A stretch of DNA of 64,000 nucleotides from Odobenus rosmarus divergens (GCF_000321225.1 NW_004450480.1:981980-1045979), one strand, 5' to 3'. Shown: positions 32,778 through 44,345, counted from the first letter of the stretch. The notes: generated by a model from the letters alone, not told the origin. Numbers and translations: made by a program.

Positions 32778-33452
32778 TGATCACTATAGCAAGGTAAAAA
32801 GTGGTGTCCTCACCCCCAAATATCTACATTCCAATCCCTGGAACCTATTTGAAAGAAAGATACTTGCCAATTGGTTAAATTAAAGATCTAGGGATGAGGA
32901 CCTTGTTCTGGATTATCCAGGTGGACCTGGCCATTACAGGAATGAGGCAGGGAGAAACTGACATAGAAGGAGGTGGGGGAGGTAATGTTGCCATGGTGAC
33001 AGAGGTTCCACTGTTGCAGCCACAAGTCAGGGAGTGCCCGTGGCCACCGGAAGCTGGAAGAGGCCAGGAACAGTTTCTCCCCTAGAGCCTCCCAAAGGAT
33101 CATGACCCAACTGAAATATTATTTTCTTAAGATTTTATTTATTTATTTGAGAGAGAGAACACAAGGAGGGGACGGGCAGAGGGAGAGAGACAAGCAGACT
33201 CCCCGCTGGGTGAGGAGCCCAATACAGGGCTTGATCCTGGGACCTTGAGATCATGACCTAAGCCAAAGGCAGACACTTAACGGACTGAGCTGCCCAGGTG
33301 CCCCATGACCCTACTAAAATCTTGATTTCATCTCAGTGATATTAATTTTGGACTGCTGACCTCCAGAACTGTGCAGGGATAAATTTCTGCTATTTTAAGC
33401 CACCAAATTTGCGGTAATATGTTGCAGCAGTCATAAGAAACAAATACAATCA
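32778..33452 (+). mobile_element. MaLR-like LTR relic, interrupted by CanSINE
   Basis: Order: 'gtgtcctcacccccaaatat', 'ggttaaattaaagatctagg', 'tctggattatccaggtggac', 'cggaagctggaagaggccag', then after the SINE 'ctgctgacctccagaactgt', 'tttaagccaccaaattt' and 'agcagtcataagaaacaaat'. The 3' wording is typical of ERVL-MaLR (MLT1-group) LTRs. The CanSINE at 33118-33303 splits it. No internal retroviral gene is present. Confidence 0.55.
33118..33303 (-). mobile_element. CanSINE, antisense, in the MaLR-like LTR
   Basis: T-rich tail 'attttcttaagattttattt' on the left, body 'gagaccttgagatcatgacc'-like text, head 'gactgagctgcccaggtgcc' on the right. TSD 'catgacccaactgaaat' (33101-33117) and 'catgaccctactaaaat' (33304-33320), two mismatches in 17. 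Confidence 0.93.
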
Positions 33453-33880
33453 CTCTACCCAGGTTCCCTCACTCCCTAAATACCAGTTGGGGTATTTGGT
33501 CTAACTCTGGCTAACTTAAGCAAAACAAACCACTTGTTAAACAAACAGGTATGTAAAATGGAAAGAGAGGAGGTGATTTTGGAGGAAATGCTGAAGGATT
33601 GGTCTTGGGGAAGGAACCAGGGTAGAAACTAATGGGCATTCTCCGTGGGAGGTGGCTGGCAGGATGAATAAAATCAGCTGCTTCCAGTCTTTGGTTCATT
33701 TTGGAATCAAATTCCAGAATAAAACAGCATATCTGATTAGCCACGTTGGGGTAAAGGGAAGGTGAGACATCTTGACTGACAGTTCCTCCATGACTGTATC
33801 CAACGATGTGGAAGGAGTTCATGGAAGCTAAAAACCAAAGGTTGTAACTGGAAGACTAGGCAAGAAAAAGCCTGCAGATA
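33453..33880. other. Unassigned stretch
   Basis: No repeat recognised. A 103-codon antisense frame (33511-33822) has no motif and no support. Confidence 0.4.
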
Positions 33881-33885
33881 TATGC

Positions 33886-34285
33886 TAGCCTTGCTTCTCA
33901 AGTGTGGTTCCCACAACTGGCAGCATCAGTACCACCTGGGAGCTTGTTACAAATGTGGATTTGGGGGCACCTGGGTGGCTCAGTTGGTTAAGCGTCTGTC
34001 TTTGGCTCAGGTCATGCATGATCCCAGGGTCCTGGGATGGAGACCCGCATCGGGCTCCCTGCTCTGCGGGAGGCCTGCTTCTCCCTCTGCCTCTGCTGCT
34101 CCCCCTGCTCGTGCTCTCTCACTCTCTCTCTGACAAATAAATAAAATCTTAAAAAAAATGTAGATTTGGGGAACCCATGCCAGATCTACAAAATCAGAAA
34201 CTCTAAGGTTGGGGCCCAGAAATTTGTGTTAACAAGCCCTCCTGGTGATTCTGAGGCAGACTGAATTTTGAGAGACATCGACTCA
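33886..34285 (+). mobile_element. MER5-type hAT relic split by a CanSINE
   Basis: Left part to 33965: 'ttctcaagtgtggttcccac', 'cagcatcagtaccacctggg'. Right part from 34156: 'aaatcagaaactctaaggtt', 'acaagccctcctggtgattc', ending 'ttttgagagacatc'. Joined they give one complete small MER5 copy. The SINE 33966-34155 is the younger event. Confidence 0.85.
33966..34155 (+). mobile_element. CanSINE inserted in MER5
   Basis: Head 'ggcacctgggtggctcagtt', body with a small internal repeat 'catgcatgatccc', CT-rich middle, tail 'aaataaataaaatctt'. TSD 'aaatgtggatttggg' (33951-33965) and 'aaatgtagatttggg' (34156-34170), one mismatch in 15. Confidence 0.96.
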
Positions 34286-34464
34286 CCTAAACATTAGATT
34301 GGACAAAATCTCCTTATTGTTGTTCTTTTGCCAGCCTAGCTTAAGGTCAGCCTTCAGTCCCTGTTGCTTGAATGACCTCAGTAGTGTTCTAGTTGGTTGG
34401 TCTGCTCATTCTTAAGCCACACAAATTCATCTCCCATTCAGGGTTCAGAATAAACTACATAAAA
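34286..34464. other. Unassigned stretch
   Basis: Short flank before the L2 remnant. Nothing recognised. Confidence 0.4.
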
Positions 34465-34995
34465 TACATAGATGACCATGTTATTCCTCTGATTGAAATC
34501 CTTTTAAGTGGGAGGTTTTTTTGATGTCTCTGTCTCTATTTCTGTCTCTCTCCCAACCTATTTGTAATTGCAACAATGTAGCAACCTTTGTTCTTCTAGC
34601 CCAGACCGCTGTTATGTTGTATGTCCTGTGGTTCTTGTCCCCCAAAGACAGGTGGTGGGTATCACACATTGATCTCCAACCCCTGTCAGCTCCTGGCTCT
34701 AGGAATGAGCCCACTTCTTTCCACCTCCTGGTTCTGACCTTTATATAAGCTGGCGACTGAGATCCATCATCCTTTTCCCCATGAAGTCTTCCAGACCTGA
34801 CAGACCAGCTTAAGTACCCCTCATCTGTGCTCCCACGGTACATTATTGTATTATTTACCACATCATCCTGAAAATAACTGTGACTGTCTCCCCATTAGTA
34901 AATTTCTTGAGGCTGAAGACTGTGGTTTATGCCTATGTTCCCTAGATATCTTGCACAGAGGAACCAATCTACATATGCTTGATGGAGTAAAAAAG
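34465..34995 (+). mobile_element. L2 3' region
   Basis: 'ttattcctctgattgaaatc' opens it. 'cccatgaagtcttccagacc', 'gactgtctccccattagtaa' and 'atttcttgaggctgaagact' follow in sense L2 order up to the 'gggcagggactgtg' region. The TGAA terminus is missing or decayed. Confidence 0.6.
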
Positions 34996-35988
34996 TGTAC
35001 AAAGAAATATGATTCTTACTGTTTTGTGAATATGTACTGTGAAGAGCATATTCAGCAACTAGAATGTGGCTCAAATCTTACAAAATGTCAACTCCCCCAC
35101 TTTCTTATTGTTTTGTATTGTTATCTAGTGTCAGATTTAGAATTATACAACTATTCTTTAGTTTTGCAACATGTTACAAAGTGAGTGGGTGTTAGCTTGT
35201 TCATTGTTTCATGAGATTTCTAGATTTAGTGGGGCCAGAATAAGGGCAGTTAGTTAAATGTTGCCAATGAAATAAAGTCCAAAGAGAGGTTTAGTTTTGT
35301 AAAAATAGCATATAAGTAGTGGAAAGCAGCTCATGGGCTCTTCTGAGACTTTGAGAGCAGGACCGAACTCCAAGATTTCCTTCAATTTCATCTAAATAGC
35401 AGAGAAAACACTCTATTTTCTAGCCAAACTTGCCATAACTGGCAGAAGCTATAGGATTTTCAAGTGTTTTTGGCAATGTTTCCAAAAACACATGTGCTTA
35501 AATCTCTTCAGAACTAATGCATGTGAATAAAATCATAGCCAAATCTGAAAATGTCAGACATGAGCTTTTTACACCAAAGGATTCTAAGCATGGAATGCCT
35601 TCACTAGTTTATCATTCTTTTAAACTAAGCTCTGAAAAACTTTCCACCATCAGAACAAACATTATTAGTTAACAACAGAATTAAATGTGAAGGTTGTTTT
35701 GCTATTTATTTATTTACACGTTGTACTTTTTACTTAAGAATTAGACATTTAACAATAAAGCGTGTTTGAAAGTTTAGGGAATAGAGAAAAAGATTAAAGA
35801 AATTACAAGGAAACAATCTCACAAATTCAGAATGTGGGACCTTCAATAAAATAGCTTGCTTGGTCTCTTCAAAAAGTCAGTGTCATTAAAAAAAATTGGT
35901 AGAAAAAAACTGGCCTAGAATAAAAAGACATAACAACCACATGCAAAATATGAAACTTGATTTGCATTTGAAAAACATAGCCATAAAA
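34996..35988. other. Unassigned, repeat-poor stretch
   Basis: About 1 kb of AT-rich sequence with no named element and no convincing exon. The frame at 34846-35184 (112 codons) begins in the L2 remnant and lacks motifs. Confidence 0.4.
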
Positions 35989-35989
35989 A

Positions 35990-36125
35990 GCATTTGGGAG
36001 ATAATTCAGGGAATTTTAATATAAACTGAGTATAAGATAATACTAGGAAATTATTGATAATTATCTAGATTTGATAATGGTATTGTGTTTGTGTAGTAGG
36101 ATGTCCTTATTCTTAGGAGTTGTAA
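35990..36125 (+). repeat. Ancient repeat fragment
   Basis: 'tgataatggtattgtgtttg' and 'gatgtccttattcttaggag' match a familiar repeat end ('gataatggtattgtggttatg...agtccttatcttttagag'). The host repeat at 56920-58225 shares this consensus. Confidence 0.45.
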
Positions 36126-36269
36126 GCTGGAGTGTTGGTGGTTAAGCATATGTTGCCTATAATTTACTTTGAAATTGTCCAACTAGAGAGAGGAGAGGAA
36201 GAAGCGAGGGAAATGAAGAAAAGAATGTTCAAAGTCTTAAATCTATCCTGGAGCCTATTTGGAGCCATG

Positions 36270-36352
36270 GCTCAGGCAGAAAGAGAGAGAGAGAGAGATG
36301 AGGTGGAGGAAGGAAGGAAGGAAAGAAGGAACGAAGGGAAGAGAAGAAAAAA
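36270..36352. repeat. GA-rich purine tract
   Basis: 'agaaagagagagagagagag' followed by 'aggaaggaaggaaagaagga'. Nearly pure purine for about 80 bp on the plus strand. The 75-codon frame here is charged low-complexity and not a gene. Confidence 0.9.
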
Positions 36353-36457
36353 TAGTTAAATCTGTGTTATGTGATGCGTGAATGAGTATTTGCTGATTTT
36401 CAACTTTTGTCTATGTTTGACTATTAATAAATTTGAGGAAAAAAGAGCAGGCACTTT

Positions 36458-36610
36458 CTTTTGTTTGTTCGTTTATTTTAAGTAGGTTCCACACCCAATG
36501 TGCAGCCCAACGTGGAGCCCAACTTGGGCCTTGAACTCATGACCCTGAGATCAAGACCTGAGCTGAGATCAAGTCAGACACTTAACTGACTGAGCTACCC
36601 AGGTGTCCCA
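36458..36610 (-). mobile_element. CanSINE, antisense, CT-poor
   Basis: T-rich tail 'cttttgtttgttcgtttatt', then 'gaactcatgaccctgagatc' and the head 'ctgagctacccaggtgtccc'. TSD 'aggcacttt' at 36449-36457 and 36611-36619. It lacks the purine-rich (antisense CT) middle. 'gcccaacgtggagcccaact' looks like a small internal duplication. Confidence 0.9.
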
Positions 36611-36611
36611 A

Positions 36612-36780
36612 GGCACTTTGGAGTTAAACCTGCGTCCCTACTCTACCACTTAGTGGCTGGACAAGTCACTACTCTTCTCTGCACTTAGATTTTCTCATCT
36701 GTAAAGAGAGGTTAATAATAATTCTAATCCATGGAATTGTTATAAGATGAACACATGTAAAGCATGTATTTTGATATGTA
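36612..36780 (+). mobile_element. MIR
   Basis: 'ctactctaccacttagtggc', 'cacttagattttctcatctg', 'taaagagaggttaataataa' and 'aattgttataagatgaacac' follow sense MIR closely. Confidence 0.75.
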
Positions 36781-36916
36781 CTTTACTCTTACCTATTACT
36801 GTCATTGTAATAATTACAAAGGTAATTATTATTACCTATTACTAGATAATTAATGCCTCTAAGCTTTAGTAATTCCTATTACTATTATCAGTTTTTAAGG
36901 TGCAGTTTAAGTTTTT

Positions 36917-37092
36917 CTTTTCTTTTTTTGAGAGAGATTGAGAGGGGCAGAGGCAGAGGGAGAGAGAACCTCAAGCTGAATCCCCGCTGAACCCGGAGCC
37001 CGACACGGGGCTCGATCTCATGATCCTGAGTTCATGACCTGAGCCAAAAACAAGAGTCAGACGCTTAACCTACTGAGCCACCCAGGTGCCCC
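36917..37092 (-). mobile_element. CanSINE, antisense
   Basis: Left 'cttttctttttttgagagag', body 'gctcgatctcatgatcctga', head 'actgagccacccaggtgccc'. Flanks 'agtttaagtttt' and 'aatttaggcttt' look like a worn TSD. Confidence 0.92.
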
Positions 37093-37850
37093 CAATTTAG
37101 GCTTTTCAAAGCACTTTCATAATATCCTCTTTGAAATGTACACTAAACCTGTGATATAAGCAAAATTGGGGAAATATTTACCATATCACTTACTATTCAC
37201 TATTACCAAAATTTTTCCACATATTACACTTATTATGTCAGGATTATTGAAAATAAATATGATCTAGAATGAAACAAAAACTATTACAGAGTTACTTTTA
37301 CAAAATAAATACCTGATCTTTAAAAGAAAGCTGTGGGAAATGCTCTGAAAATAGGATATATATTTTTTAAATAACGATATTTTAAGCATTTAAATATTTT
37401 AGTGTTAATCCTTGCAAACCAGTCACTTAAGGAAGACAACAGTTCCACTCCCTTTTCTTTAAAACAGCATGAATTAGATGGTGACTATGGCTTCTCAGAG
37501 GATAAATAATTCCATTGTATTCTGTTTATAACAAGACTTGAACATCAGAAGTAGGTTATGCTTATAAAACAGGATAATGTGATTACAAGAGTAGGTTCTA
37601 TTGATTTTCAGCATCTTTCTAAAAGATGCATGAAAAGGCTGGATGTGGAAAGAATTAGGGGCATTTGATAGTCAACTATTGACCTTGGCCTTGTTAAGGC
37701 CACCAGTAATGGTAATAAAAACAATACCAACAATATTAGTACCTGTTGATTTGTACTTAGTGAAGCTGGGCATTATCTAAGCAGCATTTCTCACGCTACT
37801 TGGGCAAGTATGTCTGGGCTTAATTTTTCTTTTCTGATAAAACTACATTA
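37093..37850. other. Unassigned AT-rich stretch
   Basis: No element or gene recognised. Confidence 0.4.
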
Positions 37851-38054
37851 TTTTTTAAAGGTTTTATTTATTTATTTACTTAGAGAGAGCATAAGCAGGG
37901 AGAGGGGCAGAGGGAGAAGGAGAGAGAGAATCTCAAGCAGACGCATCCTGAGCACAGAGTCCACCCTGGGGCTTGATCTCACAACCTTGAGATCATGACC
38001 TGAGTTGAAACGATGAATTGGTTGCTCCACTGACTGAACCATCCAGGCGCCCCC
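37851..38054 (-). mobile_element. CanSINE, antisense, older variant
   Basis: 'attttttaaaggttttattt' tail on the left, 'ttgagatcatgacctgagtt' inside, head 'ctgaaccatccaggcgcccc' on the right. The A-box region is altered ('gatgaattggttgctccact'), so it is diverged. A 166-codon antisense frame (37872-38372) runs through it by chance. Confidence 0.9.
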
Positions 38055-39394
38055 AAACTGAACCATTAATAACCTCCTATACCTTCCGCCTCCTGTATGA
38101 GAGCCAAATGAGGTAATATAAGAGAATATAAGAGAATGTGCTTTTAAAATTGTGATGTACATCGTCATTAATTTCCCTTGGAATATAAACCTGGGGTGAA
38201 GCAGAGAGAAGGACGTCTCCATTCTTCCTTGAAAGCCTTTGCTGGGGCACCCTGTGAACTCAGAAGTGCTGGAAAAGCTGTATTTGGAAGAAAGAAAGCA
38301 TTTCTCTGGTGAAATTGGAACAGACAGGTTGCTTATTGTTTCTGAACTTCCCAGAATTTGAATTTTCTTCACCTTTATTCTTTTTGTGTGTGCCCATAAT
38401 TTGCAATTTTATAGAAACCAATTTGGTTTCTCCTGAGAGAGGGTCAAGGAAGAAGAATATATACCACCCAGGACTAGGCTAGAAGTGGAAATTTGTAAAC
38501 AATAAAAATGCTATCTCTATATTTCAAATAAGGCATTTATTAATTTTTTTCTACATCAAAATTTACTGGCTTATTATAGGATGCCAAACTACTGAACTAA
38601 TCTCTTAGGAAAGCACACTTTTTAGAGATTAAAAATTTTTTGCTCTTCTGCTTTTGGAACATTTCAAATGCCATTGATATTCTACTCATGCCTAGACACC
38701 AAAGGGTGAATGTAATTAAAATGCAATGAGGCAGTGCATGTCAAATAAAAAGTGTTCTTTACCCACATGTCCCTAGCGTATCTGTGCTGTGTGTCACCCC
38801 AGAATGGAGAATCATTAAGAATTTCCCTTATTATAAGTAATCCTGAGTTATCTAAAAATCTAAAGGTCTAAAAATCAAGGCATCAGTGAAGCCATGGGAT
38901 GTGGTGATTTTTCCCTGTTTATAATATGACAATAATCCTTGTGTGTATACTTAAGCTGGATTTCTGGCAAGGTCCATGGAGAATTTATTTCTATCCCAAA
39001 TGGGACAGTGAACAGTCTGCAAATAACTGACTGGTTCTTTCTAGAGACAAAGATGACATTACAAATACATATGACACCCCATAGCAGCAACCCAGATTTT
39101 TTTTTTTTTTTTTTTTTGAGTTTTAAATATCATCAGTCAGCAAGGGTAGTTTCTTCCTGGATTGCAGTGAGAATCTTCGATTGTATTATCCTGGGATCCC
39201 ATAGGAATCTCTGCAGCCGCTGGAAACAGTATTTCAAAGTCAGGCTATTGAGTTAACCCAAACTGCAAACTGTTACTCCATTAGGAGACATGAACTGGGA
39301 AACTAGTGGGAAAATAGGATCTAAAGCCTCAGGCCTTCTGGGATTTGTGCCTCTGACCGTATTTACCCAGGAAAACTGTCTTACCAGTGTTTCC
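38055..39394. other. Unassigned stretch with a poly-T run
   Basis: No named repeat. A run of about 20 T at 39099-39118 is simple sequence and may be the antisense tail of an element too decayed to identify. Confidence 0.45.
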
Positions 39395-40060
39395 CAGCCG
39401 TGTTAACTCTCCCCTGTTTACCACAAACCAGAAAGAATTGGAAGCTCTCCTACATTGTCTTTGGGAAAACCAATTATGTAGGTATTCAGACCCTAACTAT
39501 GAGTGGAAATGCCAAATGTGTATATCCTTTGATTTAGCCATTCCCCTTCTTCTAGGGCTTTACCTTAAGGAGATAATCAGAGGAGAGTACACAAAGGATT
39601 ATGTCAAAGAGGTTCACCCAATTTTTTATGATATTACAAAAAAAATAGCATAATGTCCATCAATAGGGGATTAGTTAAATACATTTTGGTTAATTGAACT
39701 TTGCAAATATTAAAAACAATGAAATAAGGGGGCGCGTGGGTGGCTCAGATGGTTAGGCGTCTGCCTTCGGCTCAGGTCATGATCCCAGGGTCCTGGGATC
39801 GAGTCCCACATCAGGCTCCCTGCTCCTTGGGAACCTGCTTCTCTCTCTGCCTCTCTCTCTCTCTCTCTCTGTCTCTCATGAATAAATAAAATCTTTAAAA
39901 AAATAATAAAAAACAATGAAATAGATTCATTTGCATTTTGATTATTAATTAGTATCAACGCTAATATTCATAAGTTAATATTATTGCGTGAAAAGCACCT
40001 TCTAGAACTGTAAGGTTTCATGTCAGTAAAGTGTGTGTTTGTATGTAACTACTCAACTGA
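39395..40060 (+). mobile_element. Old L1M 3' end, interrupted by CanSINE
   Basis: 'atatcctttgatttagccat', 'ggctttaccttaaggagata', 'aatgtccatcaataggggat' and 'tagttaaatacattttggtt' follow old L1 ORF2/UTR text. The second part continues after the SINE at 39909. Confidence 0.65.
39727..39908 (+). mobile_element. CanSINE inserted in L1M
   Basis: Head 'ggggcgcgtgggtggctcag', body 'ctgccttcggctcaggtcat', CT-rich (CT)n middle, tail 'aataaataaaatcttt'. TSD 'aaaaacaatgaaata' is exact (39712-39726 and 39909-39923). Confidence 0.96.
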
Positions 40061-40589
40061 AGGGCTAATCACCAAAAACGTTATCAACATCTCTCTCTGA
40101 ATTACCAAGATGTGATTTTTTGTTTTCTTTCTTATGCTTCACCATTTTATTAAGCATTTTATAAACATCATGGGTCATTTTTATCATTGAAAGCCTTTTT
40201 TATTGAGAAAAATTATTCTCTCTGCAAAACTCACATTATTTGTTAATTATTTGCTAACACGGGAGCATGAGTTCCTTCACTTGGTAAAGGACTTATTGAT
40301 TTGTGAAGGAGAGTAGATGGTGAAACTCGACATTGTACGCACTGTCAAAAATGTCCTGGGTCTCAGGAGCCGGGACACTCAAGGGTGAGCTACAACTTCA
40401 TCATTATCATGGCAGACATGTCTGTTTTCTCATCTACAGAATGAAGGTCGTCACCATGGCCTTACTCATGTCAGGAGGTGTTAATAATGCCCTGGATGTT
40501 ACTGCATTTACATTTTCAGAGCGTTTCCCTTTCCCCCTGCCCTAGGATGCTCTCCAGTACATGGTAACGTCCCCCTTTCACACATGAAG
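40061..40589. other. Unassigned stretch
   Basis: Nothing recognised. Confidence 0.4.
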
Positions 40590-40760
40590 AAATAGCATCT
40601 CTGCTTCTTCATCTGTGAAATGGGAATAAAAACCACACCCACCCCAAAGCATTCCTGGGAAAAGTAAATAAACTAACATATGCAAAATGCTTGAAACAGG
40701 GCAGGTAATGAGTTCTCAACCACATTAGCTGTTTTTCCTGTTATCATCGATATCGTCATT
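40590..40760 (+). mobile_element. MIR
   Basis: 'gcttcttcatctgtgaaatg', 'ggaataaaaaccacaccca', 'agcattcctgggaaaagtaa', then 'atgcttgaaacagggcaggt' fit sense MIR. Confidence 0.7.
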
Positions 40761-41338
40761 ATTAAGCAGCTTAAATAGTTCCACAGAGTGCAGATGATTA
40801 TGATCTTTTCAAGGCATCTGTTGAAACTCTTTGAAATGGCAAAGCTGTACCCACTCTTATCTGTGAAGCTGAGAGCCCTGTGGCAGTATCAGCGGAGGGG
40901 AAATAATTTGTTTAAAGGTCATTTGATAATTAGGATAGAGAAACTCCTTGAGAGTTATAAGAAAAAAATTGCCTCCTTTGTATTGAATCTATCCTGATAT
41001 ACAGAGGAACATAATCTAGCAAAAGATAGTTTCTGCTACTTGATCTATTTGAAATGAAAAGAAAACAAAGCCTTATGTTGGGTGCATATGGCTACGCACT
41101 TAGCTGCCTTAGTAACATTTCTTCTTGCTTACTAAGGAAAAGCAATATGATTAAGAAGTCATGAAATCATATTGCTAATTACATTATCTGTACGACGGTA
41201 TTCTGTGCCACCACTCAGTCTTCTGTTTGGGAAGACTATTAGTGATACGAGAACATTTGCACAGTGTATTTACAATTAAACATTGGCAGGCTACAGGGAA
41301 GTATATAATTACAATAAAAATAATAGGAGGGATAAATA
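40761..41338. other. Unassigned AT-rich stretch
   Basis: Nothing recognised. Confidence 0.4.
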
Positions 41339-41339
41339 A

Positions 41340-41535
41340 TAATAGTACTGGTTGAGCATTGCCCCTGTGACAGGCACTGGGCAATCTTATTCAATCCCCA
41401 AAACAACCCTAGCAACTGTTGGATTAGTCCTGTTTTACAGCTGAGCAAAGCGAAGCATAAATAACTCTTTCAGGATCCAGCTGGGATTAGAATCCAGGTG
41501 CATCCAAAAGTTCAGGCTTTGATCCACTACGGGGT
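41340..41535 (-). mobile_element. MIR, antisense
   Basis: 'tgacaggcactgggcaatct', 'tattcaatccccaaaacaac', 'cctgttttacagctgagcaa' and 'attagaatccaggtgcatcc' follow antisense MIR. Confidence 0.72.
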
Positions 41536-42472
41536 GTGAGTGTTTGTAGACAGACAAAAGGTGCAAGAATGAGGAGGAAAGAGTTGACGGGGAGAGGAGG
41601 CGAAGAAGGAGAAGAGGCGACCCGGGAAGATGACCATGTATTTTCAAGGATGCATCGATCTTTCCGGGGGTGACAGGTCTCTTACTGTCCTGATCTGCTC
41701 TGCCATTTCCAACAGTAGGCATGAGTGTAAGAGGTAAAAACATATTTTGTTAAGGTCCTGCAAAGTCAACTTCTGGTCACTGCTGAGCCTAGATTCACAC
41801 AAGACAAGCCCTTGAGGTCAACCTCCTGGGTTTCAGATAAAAGATACTCTACAATGCAATTGGAGTGACATCTCCCACAGGCTGTCCTGGCAGTGGAGTC
41901 CTCCCCTGTGGCTGGCCAGCAGAGATCCACCAGCCCCCGCCAAGCAGTGGGTAGACCTCAGCCACCTGTCACCACGGCAGCTGGAGGGCCAGGGAAGGGG
42001 ATGGCTCCAGAGGGTGACATGAACGCTTAAACAGAAACATTTGTTTTGGCCAAGTGTTGACTGGGGTCCCAGTATCAACAGTGCAGAATTTTCTACTGTG
42101 TCTGGCATCCTGCTCTCTGTGGATCTCTTTACACCAGGCCCCAGGGAGCAATCGTCTTCGGGTACTGTCTCCAGGACATGTGGCAAATGTTGCTCAAGTG
42201 CAAGGCTCCCTCCAGTGGATTTACCCAAATCCCAAAATATTTTGAAGAAAAATGAATGCCTACAATAGCCTCTGATCTCCACGATTACTCTTAACCATAC
42301 AGCGGTTCCAGTTAGTTCCTCATTACCGTCTAAGGCACTTTATGAGCAAAGTAAGTTGCCTGTGCATTTCCCCATGTTGGATGTGCTAACTTTGACCACT
42401 CGGGACAGCAGATCAGGATACAAGACAGTTAGATTATGGTGGGGACAATCTGGAAATTCTTCTAATTTCTTT
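41536..42472. other. Unassigned, moderately GC-rich stretch
   Basis: Purine-rich near 41570-41630, then unique-looking sequence. Overlapping frames on both strands (149 codons antisense at 41833-42282, 75 sense at 42041-42268) carry no motif, and neither has clear splice support. Confidence 0.4.
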
Positions 42473-42656
42473 GGGGCGCCTGGGTGGCTCAGTCAGCTGA
42501 GCGTCAGACTGGCGTTGGGCTCTGTGCTAAGCATGGACTCTGCTTAAGATTCTCTCTCTCCCTCTACCTCTCCCCTCCCTTCCCCCACTCATGTGCACAG
42601 TCTCATTCTCTCTCTCTCTCGCTCGCTCGCTCGCTCAAAAATGAATAAATAAATAA
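42473..42656 (+). mobile_element. CanSINE with internal deletion
   Basis: Head 'ggggcgcctgggtggctcag' and A-box are intact, but the text jumps from 'gcgtcagactgg' to 'cgttgggctctgtgct'. The B-box block ('ggtcatgatctcagggtcctgggatcgag') is missing. The CT-rich middle ends in a (CTCG)n run at 42618-42636, then 'aatgaataaataaataa'. Without a B box it is unlikely to be transcribed by Pol III. Confidence 0.9.
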
Positions 42657-43394
42657 CATTTATTTGCCAAGTTTGCTGTTACAAATGTTACAGTGGCATT
42701 CACAACATACATGCATTTAAATTATGCAAATTTCAATATACATCAGTATAGCAAAACTACTGCAAAATTAACTTGTAATAATGTGCCCTTTTAGAAACCT
42801 TACTGTGTACAGATTATTTATAAATAATACTCCAGCTCTCTACCGCCTGTGTGTACTGTACTTCATGGGCAATTGAAGAAGTTTATAAGGATAATTCTCT
42901 CTGTAATCACGTTTTTGCTTTAGGCAGCATCTCCCCTCCGCCTCACACCACCAGCACCACCAGCCCCACCAGCACCACCAGCACCACCATCTTAAGCTAA
43001 AATTCCACCGTGTTTACAACAAATTCCTTTTGACACTTTTCAATGGTGGCAACGGAATCCACCAAGTTCTATGGGTTAGCGTTTAACTCTAAATAGTATT
43101 CATGACTAGTTCAAGGTAGCAGCTGTTTTTTCTTGGTTCAAATTTGTGAAGCCCCCGTTCTCATCTGTTAATATTGCATGTCCATCCCCACTGGGTACTA
43201 GACACTGCATTACTCTAAAAATATATTTCCTTTTCCACTGAGCTTTTTGAGAAAATTGATTCAGCTGAATGCTTTTATTTTTGTGTGGCACTAGCAATGG
43301 AAAATCAAGTATGATAATAGTTTCACTGACTTTAGGGAGGCTTGGGTTTGTTTTTCCTACACAAATCACAGAATAACCTTTGTAAAATATAAAC
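42657..43394. other. Unassigned stretch with a CAC/CAG trinucleotide tract
   Basis: At 42945-42990 a (CACCAG)n-like run, 'caccagcaccaccagcccca', is simple repeat. The rest is not recognised. Confidence 0.5.
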
Positions 43395-44145
43395 CTGCCT
43401 TTGTCCCTCTTCCATGCTTAAAATCCTTCATGGTGTCCCCATTACCTACAGGATGAAGTCCAAACTTGATGAGAGCGGGATCCACAAAATCTGTATGTTT
43501 CCTCTCTCAACATGTCTCCCCCTTATATGCTCTGTGTTCTGGTCAACCAAACTCTTAGTACTGCTCAGCGATGCCAGGCTTTTCACCCCTCTGACCTTTT
43601 GCCCTGCTGTTCTGTCTGTCGGGAATGATGTCATTGCCCTTGCCCTCTGGCCGTGTTTACACATCTTGAACATTGTGCCCAAATAGCCCTTCCCCGATCA
43701 TGCCTTCCTTGGGATGCCTGGGTGGCTCAGTTGGTTGAGCATCCAACTCTTGATTTCAGCTCAAGTCATGATTTCAGAGTTGTGAGATCAAGCCCTGCAT
43801 TGGGCTCTGCACTGAATGTGGAGCCTGCTTGGGATTCTCTCTCCCTCTCCCTCTGCTCCTCCTCGCCACTCATAACTACTCTCTTTTTCAAAAACAAAAA
43901 CAAAAATATCAATGCCTTCCTTGACTTCCTGAGTCACACTTAGTCACTCTTTCTCTTATATATCTTCAGTATGTTTTTATACCTCTATAGAGACAGTTGT
44001 CACACATTGTCAGCCTGTATCAGGAGGGCTGTGAATGCATCAGAAGGGGAGGCAATGCTTTATTTACCTTCGTAATCCCAGGGCCTAGCCTGGTGCTTGC
44101 AACACAGCGGTCCTGGAAATCTTGAATGAATCAGTAAATGAATGT
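43395..44145 (+). mobile_element. L2 3' end, interrupted by CanSINE
   Basis: 'cttaaaatccttcatggtgt', 'caggatgaagtccaaacttg', 'gccaggcttttcacccctct', then after the SINE 'gacttcctgagtcacactta', 'gggcctagcctggtgcttgc' and the TGAATGAA-like terminus 'cttgaatgaatcagtaaatg'. This is the best preserved L2 here. It reaches the L2 3' end. Frames at 43414-43686 are L2-derived and not functional. Confidence 0.85.
43711..43911 (+). mobile_element. CanSINE inserted in L2
   Basis: Head 'gggatgcctgggtggctcag', body 'tgatttcagctcaagtcatg', tail 'caaaaacaaaaacaaaaata'. TSD 'atgccttcctt' is exact (43700-43710 and 43912-43922). Confidence 0.95.
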
Positions 44146-44184
44146 CACACAGAGACACAATCTTAGAAATCAACCAGTATAGAT

Positions 44185-44345
44185 GCTTTTGACCAGAGGT
44201 CCACAGATAAACTGCAAGGGATCAGTGAATTTCCCCTAAAATGAATGCTGCCTTGTGACTGAATCTGTGTGCCGATATTTGTGCACACATTTTCCTGAGT
44301 AGCTGGTCCACAGCATCCATCATATTCCCAAAGGAAGTCCAATAT
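44185..44345. mobile_element. hAT MER-type relic
   Basis: 'gaccagaggtccacagataa', 'aactgcaagggatcagtgaa' and 'cagcatccatcatattccca' match a small nonautonomous hAT consensus ('gggtccatgaa...ttcatcagattctcaaaggggtc'). Confidence 0.5.

Noticed and set aside
37872..38372. 166-codon open frame on the minus strand, the longest in the window
   Set aside because: Its C-terminal third is translated CanSINE ('LLPLPLSLLMLSLSK'-type text), so it is a repeat artefact.
41833..42282. 149-codon minus-strand frame in a GC-richer stretch
   Set aside because: Competing frames of 60-75 codons exist on both strands and no protein family is recognisable. Without splice or conservation evidence I do not call it.
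42945..42990. CAC/CAG trinucleotide run considered as a coding polyamino-acid tract or CRISPR-like array
   Set aside because: Simple imperfect trinucleotide repeat in noncoding DNA, with no spacers and no open frame of note.
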